In this document: piece after piece, positions 62,923 through 64,000 of the stretch
How the letters are laid out: each line of letters opens with the position of its first letter
Numbering within the stretch: position 1 is the first letter of the stretch
Assembly (NCBI GenBank): GCA_963666705.2
Contig: CAXXKO010000029.1
Span: forward strand, 496,001 to 560,000
DNA length: 64,000 nt
Origin: G963666705 sp963666705
Lineage (GTDB): Bacteria > Pseudomonadota > Alphaproteobacteria > CADEGL01
Reading direction: 5' to 3'
Notes under the pieces: model-generated
Told to the model about the DNA's origin: nothing
Databases searched by the model: none
The model's input: only the letters and a program-made list of their open reading frames with translations
Program-made: the position numbers and the translations under genes

Positions 62923-64000
62923 CTAGTGTCCGGTTAAAAATCGAATAAATTCAATTGGTTGGTTATTTGCGAAGCGTTGCATCTGTTTTCGTCTCCCGCA
63001 AGTGCTTGATGTATGGGCATTTTCTCGAAGAGGGTCACCGAGAGGATCTGTAACAAAGTGTAGAGCGAGGCGTCCAGGTCGAGGCGCTTCTTGACGATGG
63101 CGACGAGGACGTAGACCGAGACGGCAATCCAGATCTGCGTCTTCACCGCGTTCTCCGACGTGCCGTAGAACTGCTTGATCCGAAGATGCTGCTTGATCCA
63201 CTTGAAGAAGAGTTCCACCTGCCAGCGGCTTTTGTAGAGCGCGCAGATGGTGGCGGCCGGAAGCGAGAAGTTGTTGGTGATGAAGACCAGCGTCTTGCCG
63301 GACTCGGGGTCCTTGAAGCGGATGCGCCGCAGAAGTTCGGAGTAATCCTGACGGGTGTAGAAGCCGTCCAGGGAGATGGTCTGGTCGCAAATGATGCCGG
63401 TCGAGCGATCCGTCGGCGCCGAATAGACGCGATGAGCATCGATGTTCGACTTGGCACGCGTGACGAAGAAGGCCCCGGCTTGGTGCAACACATAAAGGCG
63501 GGCAAAGTCGACGTAGCCACGATCCACGACGTAGATGGCTCCGGCTTCCGGCAAGAGCATATCGAGGGCATGAACGTCGTGCAGCTTGCCATCCGAGATG
63601 TGGATAAAACTCGGAATGTTGCCCCGCAGGTCGAGCAGCGTGTGCATCTTCACCGCCGCCTTGGTGGTGCGGAAGTGCGCCCACGGAAAGACCGACAGGC
63701 ACAGAGCGATGGTCGTCGAGTCCAGGGCGTAGACGGTATTGGTCAGGTCCAACCCCAGTTCTTCGTCGACGTACAGCGTCCTCGCCTGGGTGATGAGCCG
63801 CTGGGCCAACGCCGCATGGATACGCCAGTCGCGCCTTTCGTTGGCATCGGCCAGCGTCGAGCGCCGGACCGGCTGGCGGAAGCCCATGTGATAGAGTTTC
63901 GATGCGTGGACCGAGAGGCAGGTCTCGATGTCGCGCAGGCTTTCCCGGTAGGTCAGCTGGGCGAAGGCCATGGACCGGTATTGCTCGGCGCAGGAAAGCG
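62923..64000 (-). mobile_element. IS4-family element (continues past the window)
   Basis: Begins near CTAGTGTCCGGTTAAAAATC at 62923, just upstream of the toxin-antitoxin operon, and contains one transposase gene. The other end is outside the window. Confidence 0.75.
62934..64000 (-). CDS. IS4-family transposase (N-terminus beyond window)
   Basis: At least 354 residues of an IS4-type DDE transposase. The frame stays open to the window edge and reads S-C-A-E-Q-Y-R-S-M-A-F-A-Q-L-T-Y-R-E-S-L, so the ATG at 63971 is internal. The first Asp is in L-D-S-T-T-I, the second in V-V-D-R-G-Y-V-D-F, and the Y-R-E-K signature appears as Y-K-S-R-W-Q-V-E-L-F-F-K-W. The C-terminus Q-L-N-L-F-D-F is complete. 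Confidence 0.93.
   Translation of the reverse strand, partial: LSCAEQYRSMAFAQLTYRESLRDIETCLSVHASKLYHMGFRQPVRRSTLADANERRDWRIHAALAQRLITQARTLYVDEELGLDLTNTVYALDSTTIALCLSVFPWAHFRTTKAAVKMHTLLDLRGNIPSFIHISDGKLHDVHALDMLLPEAGAIYVVDRGYVDFARLYVLHQAGAFFVTRAKSNIDAHRVYSAPTDRSTGIICDQTISLDGFYTRQDYSELLRRIRFKDPESGKTLVFITNNFSLPAATICALYKSRWQVELFFKWIKQHLRIKQFYGTSENAVKTQIWIAVSVYVLVAIVKKRLDLDASLYTLLQILSVTLFEKMPIHQALAGDENRCNASQITNQLNLFDF

Overview
The window is 64 kb of a high-GC, Gram-negative chromosome. It is most likely an alphaproteobacterium, probably Rhodospirillales-like. Supporting genes are a TRAP transporter of the TakP type, the bacterial N-end-rule transferase bpt, a MotA/MotB stator, Mg-type hemB, and the CTAG-framed and CTTCGACAGGCTCAG palindromic repeats common in that class. 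Protein-level recognition is from motifs and family memory; no database search was run.

Layout. 1-5.2 kb (minus): SEL1-repeat protein, AbrB-family membrane protein, desuccinylase/aspartoacylase-like enzyme, ArgE-like deacetylase, NAD kinase. 5.4-7.3 kb (plus): three tandem copies of one membrane protein, one frameshifted, one a remnant, one intact. 7.3-13.5 kb (minus): a compact MoxR operon (DUF4129, DUF4350, MoxR ATPase, DUF58, SpoIIM-like, RDD). 13.6-17.0 kb: a small secreted protein and a large SEL1/ankyrin protein broken by a 13-bp tandem duplication. 17.2-23.7 kb: a tungsten/molybdenum cofactor region, with tupB-tupC-tupA-tupA2-moaA facing fdhD-mobA; together these would import the oxyanion, build the pterin, make its dinucleotide form and sulfurate it for formate dehydrogenase. 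24.0-27.5 kb: TRAP transporter. 27.7-30.5 kb: bpt and motAB. 30.8-33.7 kb: a cystathionine beta-synthase-like gene and a class III aminotransferase, divergent from a symmetrical promoter region.

33.7-46.5 kb is an accessory island next to ilvA. Its original cargo appears to be one minus-strand gene for an Hsp90-like (sacsin-type) ATPase with a C-terminal NO VEIN/DUF3883 domain. That gene is now in three collinear pieces separated by an IS21 element (itself carrying an IS256 and an IS1595 copy, each with exact target duplications), a truncated IS1595 and an IS3 element. IS630 and IS5 copies lie on the far side of ilvA. The 3' end of ilvA is present twice, once on each side of the island.

46.7-61.1 kb is mainly metabolic: penicillin-acylase family hydrolase, malonyl-CoA synthetase, alpha/beta hydrolase, two paralogous FAD oxidoreductases around an RraA-like gene, an SDR, a 3-hydroxyisobutyrate-dehydrogenase-like enzyme, a YheT-like hydrolase, hemB and an M24 peptidase. 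61.1-64 kb holds a second full IS1595, a Phd-VapC toxin-antitoxin pair and an IS4 transposase that runs off the end.

The most unusual signals are three families of palindromic elements framed by CTAG, six of whose eight copies supply the TAG stop codon of an adjacent gene; a two-copy element whose terminal arms differ by compensatory base-pair changes; the shredded ATPase gene; and a high number of short tandem duplications and frameshifts. The last could be biology or assembly error and should be checked on reads.
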